Source of the DNA: Panopea generosa
Taxonomy: Eukaryota > Mollusca > Bivalvia > Adapedonta > Hiatellidae
Length of the DNA stretch: 64,000 nucleotides
Direction of reading: 5' to 3'
Assembly: GCA_029582155.1 (NCBI GenBank)
Contig: CM055897.1
Coordinates: forward strand, 90,088,836-90,152,835
Shown here piece by piece: positions 61,251 to 64,000 of this stretch. Under the pieces are notes generated by a model. It worked only from the letters and a program-made list of their open reading frames with translations. It ran no database searches and was not told the DNA's origin. Both the position numbers and the translations under genes were made by a program. Position 1 is the stretch's first letter. Each line of letters opens with the position of its first letter.

Positions 61251-62188
61251 AGTTTCTTTTTCTGTAGATTCTCTTTCCTCTGATTCTTTGGATATTTTTT
61301 CTCTTGTTCTACATTTATTTCATTCATATCACTAATAGTCGTCACAGTTTCTTGTTCTGTAGATTCTCCTTCCTCTGAATCTTTAGATAGATCTTTCTCT
61401 GGTTCTACACTCATTTCATAAGTATCTCGCCTAGTCGTCACAGTTTCTTGTTCTGTAGATTCTCTTTCCTCCGATTCTTTGGATAGTTCTTTCTCTTGTT
61501 CTACACTCATTTCATTCGTATAACTAGTAGTCGTCATAGTTTCTGGTTCTGTAGATTCTCCTTTCTCTGAATCTTTAGATAGATCTTTCTCTGGTTCTAC
61601 ACTCATTTCATTCGTATCTCGCGAAGTCGTCACAATTTCTTTTTCTGTAGATTCTCTTTCCTCCGATTCTTTTGATAGTTCTTTCTCTTGTTCTACACTC
61701 ATTTCATTCGTATCACTAGTAGTCGTCATTGTTTCTTCTTCTGTAGATTCTCCTTCCTCTGAATCTTTAGATAATCCTTTATCTCGTTCTACACTCATTT
61801 CATTCGTATCTTGCCTAGTCATCACAGTTTCTTTTTCTCTAGATTCTCTTTCCTTTGATTCTTTGGATAACTCTTTCTCTTGCTCTACACTCATTTCATT
61901 CGTATCACTAATAGTCGTCACAGTTTCTTGTTCTGTAGATTCTCTTTCCTCTGATTTTTTGGATAGATCTTTCTCTGGTTCTACACTCATTTCAGTCGTA
62001 TCTCTCATAGTCGTCACAGTTTCTTGTTCTGTAGATATTCTTTCCTCTGATTCTTTGGATAGTTCTTTCTCTTGTTCTACATTCATTTCATTCGTATCTC
62101 TCACAGTCGTCACAAATTCTTGTTCTGTAGAGTCTCTTTCCTCCGAATCTTTAGATATTTCTTTCTCTTGTTCTATATTCATTTCATT
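60990..62188 (-). repeat. 96-bp coding repeat (32 residues), about 12.5 copies
   Basis: The unit is 96 bp encoding 32 residues, of the form NEMSVEQEKELSKESEERES then TEQETVTTMRDT. From about the third copy two subtypes largely alternate: EQEKELSKESEERES and EPEKDLSKDSEEGES, implying that a 192-bp dimer was the amplifying unit. Every repeat but one keeps the frame, and most differences are conservative, as expected of a translated repeat. The product would be very acidic and serine/threonine-rich, probably disordered. Confidence 0.9.
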
Positions 62189-63553
62189 TTTCCTTTCCTC
62201 AAACGAAATTTCATACAGTCCATTCTTATTCTTATAGACATAAACTGTCACACTATCTTCTGAGTTCTGTTCTTGTTGGTTCTTCAAATCGTCTCCAGGA
62301 AGGTTTTGGCTCTCTACATTGTCATGGCTCGGTTCATAATCCATGTTTTCACTATCGTCCTCTTCGGGTAATATTACTGGTAGCAGAGGCACAAAATGAT
62401 TTGGGATCCAGTGCTCTTGTCCCATGTCTTCTCTATTTGAGGTCCACATTATATATACTGGATTTTGACTTGTTCCTGATAATGGGAATATAAGTCTGTT
62501 GAGGTCTTTTCTAACATTCTTGTTACCTAGATTGGAGTATACTGAGTAAACTGGGGTGTTCAAGACCGTTGCTAGAGCATGAAGCTGCCATATTCCCATG
62601 AAACTGTTATTTTCATTAACAGATAATACTTCTTTCCTATAAAGGCTATGGATGGTTTTAGAGCTCAACTTTGTTCCCGGAATATATTCTTCCGAGTACT
62701 GTGCGTACTGTTTTGGAAGATCTGACTTCTTGCACTCGTTTTCTGTTCCTGCACTTAAGTAAGTATTGTCCAAATACTTTGTTTCATTTCTTACAAGTTC
62801 AGCTATAATTCTCACTCGAATTTCTTCTTCATGGCCTGACTCTCCGAAGGCCAGTACACTACCACACGATGGGAGACAATTTCCATCTGCATGAACAATG
62901 CATGGACAAAGCTCATGTTGTGGCTGTATGTCGCGTGGCATGTAATCTACAGCATGGAAGTCGGCCTCTAAATCAGAATTTGAGCACATCGTTACACAAT
63001 GCGGAATAATATTGTAAGAACCATAGTCTATTTCCTGACACTTCCTTTTGAGTGTTGTGTAGCTTGGACACTCACTCAGCTCTTTCAAAATTGAATTGAA
63101 ATACTGGCTTCGTTCGTTCGCTAAGTCAACACAGCTCGTTTCTGTTTTATTTACTTCTTCTTTTATGTTTTGTGGGGCTAGTTCAGAAGTTTTGTTTGAT
63201 GTATTACTCGCTCGACTCTTTGTGTTTTTTGCTTTCCCTTTTCTTATTTTGCCTTGACTGACCTTTTGCTTCTTTGTTTCTTTTCTGTCATCGCTGCATT
63301 GCTTTCTTTTGTTTTTACCCTTTTCGCCAAGTAAGTCAAATGGCTTAAGATTTTCGAAACAACTACTACATTTTTCTTGTATACAGTCACAACTAAGGTT
63401 ACGATATAATATTTTACCAGGTAACTTGACAATAACCTGATGTAATTTAAAAGTTCCAGGTACTGCGTGTAGTTCTCTGTTCAATCTTTGTCTGCACGAA
63501 TTAAGTTTCCTTTTCAAATTTTCGATTTCTATTTCCTTTAATTTGTTATCTCT
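61247..63553 (-). CDS. OTU-like cysteine protease with charged repeat tail (main open frame)
   Basis: The open frame runs about 769 codons from a TAA at 63554-63556 to 61247. Its upstream part starts RDNKLKEIEIENLKRKLNSC, a short coiled coil. A lysine-rich, nuclear-signal-like region follows (KGKNKRKQC, KIRKGKAKNTK). The protease-like domain covers about residues 205-380, counted from the TTG at 63517: HADGNCLPSCGSVLAFG carries the OTU Asp-Gly-Asn-Cys box (Cys about 214), EEEIRVRIIAELVRNE follows as the next helix, and HWIPNHFVPLLP supplies the catalytic-type His (about 374). OTU proteins remove ubiquitin. This spacing and the WIPNHFVPL ending resemble the OTU/vertnin-like proteins that are numerous in bivalves and cnidarians. 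From about residue 444 the protein is the 32-residue repeat. No ATG lies near the 5' end of this frame, and the first ones would give a protein starting just before the OTU box, so its real N-terminus is probably the segment at 63554-63907. Confidence 0.72.
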   Translation of the reverse strand, partial: RDNKLKEIEIENLKRKLNSCRQRLNRELHAVPGTFKLHQVIVKLPGKILYRNLSCDCIQEKCSSCFENLKPFDLLGEKGKNKRKQCSDDRKETKKQKVSQGKIRKGKAKNTKSRASNTSNKTSELAPQNIKEEVNKTETSCVDLANERSQYFNSILKELSECPSYTTLKRKCQEIDYGSYNIIPHCVTMCSNSDLEADFHAVDYMPRDIQPQHELCPCIVHADGNCLPSCGSVLAFGESGHEEEIRVRIIAELVRNETKYLDNTYLSAGTENECKKSDLPKQYAQYSEEYIPGTKLSSKTIHSLYRKEVLSVNENNSFMGIWQLHALATVLNTPVYSVYSNLGNKNVRKDLNRLIFPLSGTSQNPVYIMWTSNREDMGQEHWIPNHFVPLLPVILPEEDDSENMDYEPSHDNVESQNLPGDDLKNQQEQNSEDSVTVYVYKNKNGLYEISFEERKNEMNIEQEKEISKDSEERDSTEQEFVTTVRDTNEMNVEQEKELSKESEERISTEQETVTTMRDTTEMSVEPEKDLSKKSEERESTEQETVTTISDTNEMSVEQEKELSKESKERESREKETVMTRQDTNEMSVERDKGLSKDSEEGESTEEETMTTTSDTNEMSVEQEKELSKESEERESTEKEIVTTSRDTNEMSVEPEKDLSKDSEKGESTEPETMTTTSYTNEMSVEQEKELSKESEERESTEQETVTTRRDTYEMSVEPEKDLSKDSEEGESTEQETVTTISDMNEINVEQEKKYPKNQRKENLQKKKL

Positions 63554-63910
63554 TTAGGCTTTGGCTCTTTCCTTATTCTGCTGTTTACGTGCTTGTTGTT
63601 TTTGTCTTGACATTCCTTTCTGATTTTCTAAGTGCTCTGGAGAAGACGGAGGTGTGATAAGAGTTCTCTGGAACTCTTTTGCCTTTTCCTGTCTTTTCCT
63701 CAACGCCTTCTTTTCGTTTCGCCATTGCTTTCTGGCATGTCTGCGTTCTCTGTCTGTCATATCTTTCACCAACTTTCTTTTACCACATAGCTTGTCCTTT
63801 TTATATTTTTCTTTACAATTTGTAAGGTAGGCTTGCCTCTTCGTGTGGCTGGCATCTCTGTTTAAACGTAACTTCGGTTGTCGTTCCACATTGGACATCT
63901 TCCCCATTTT
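63554..63910 (-). CDS. N-terminal segment of the OTU-like gene
   Basis: An ATG-started frame of 117 codons, in the same frame as the main OTU segment and separated from it by one TAA. It follows a good splice acceptor (gcactgtctttcag, ending at 63911) by three bases, so a non-coding first exon probably lies upstream, partly beyond the window. The protein is very basic (DRERRHARKQWRNEKKALRK) with a TPPSSPEH motif and a long helical K/R/Q-rich end that runs on into the coiled coil of the next segment. Basic helices followed by a TPPxSP motif occur in several families of repetitive, possibly transposon-derived invertebrate proteins, so the locus may be a domesticated or chimeric gene (inference). 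With the TAA and the frame change in the repeat, this copy as given would not make a full product. Confidence 0.6.
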   Translation of the reverse strand, partial: KMGKMSNVERQPKLRLNRDASHTKRQAYLTNCKEKYKKDKLCGKRKLVKDMTDRERRHARKQWRNEKKALRKRQEKAKEFQRTLITPPSSPEHLENQKGMSRQKQQARKQQNKERAKA

Positions 63911-64000
63911 CTGAAAGACAGTGCACTTTACAATCTAAAGTTAAGATGTCATAAAATTCACAGTTTTCTCTACGGTCAATACGGTCACATACTAGTTATC
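63911..64000 (-). other. probable 3' end of the first intron of the OTU-like gene
   Basis: The minus strand has a pyrimidine-containing tract and AG (gcactgtctttcag) ending at 63911, directly upstream of aaaATGGGG. The upstream exon is not visible within the last 90 bases. Confidence 0.45.

Overview
This is a gene-poor, AT-rich eukaryotic window, most likely from a lophotrochozoan and probably a bivalve mollusc. The evidence is spliced exon structure, a Stum/SPEC3-family exon, APE-type LINEs, several tRNA-derived SINEs of molluscan type (one with the GTCGTAAGAGGCGAC-like head and CGCCGTAAAAC-like tail familiar from mollusc genomes), and very many minisatellites. The species assignment is inference. 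No bacterial, organellar, CRISPR or rRNA features are visible.

Layout. 1-15.6 kb is non-coding and carries arrays of 30, 56, 51, 55 and 38 bp units plus TA, CA and TAG microsatellites. 15.6-22.2 kb is one 57-bp array of about 115 units, enlarged by internal block duplications. 22.4-26.2 kb holds a dispersed element and arrays of 125, 38/27 and 64 bp. 27.4-31.1 kb holds four SINE copies or fragments and a lone copy of the 56-bp monomer. 32.9-33.8 kb is a LINE 3' end. 33.8-37.1 kb is a 55-bp array with a uniform core and decayed edges. 38.2-38.9 kb is a 30-bp array grown inside a SINE. 40-41.1 kb has two 36-bp arrays. 41.6-46 kb is a pile of decayed minus-strand LINEs with a nested antisense LINE tail. 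46.2-51.6 kb holds a composite SINE, a young SINE with a perfect target-site duplication, arrays of 32, 56 and 38 bp, and a SINE with an internal 68-bp VNTR. 53.1-53.4 kb is an exon of a Stum/SPEC3-like membrane protein (minus strand). 55.3-55.7 kb is a LINE relic. 57.4-59.2 kb holds two long fold-back palindromes and an inverted copy of the 22.5-kb element. 60.7-63.9 kb (minus strand) is an OTU-like cysteine-protease gene with a charged 32-residue repeat tail. Its reading frame is interrupted twice in this sequence.

The genes do not form an operon or pathway; the two host-like loci look unrelated. The clearest theme is turnover of repeats. About one third of the window is tandem repeat. At least three arrays (25.8, 38.2 and 50.2 kb) can be traced by sequence to SINE bodies or tails, so SINEs appear to seed minisatellites here. 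Most long open frames over the arrays are by-products of repeat periodicity and are not annotated as genes. All unit counts and ages were estimated by eye.
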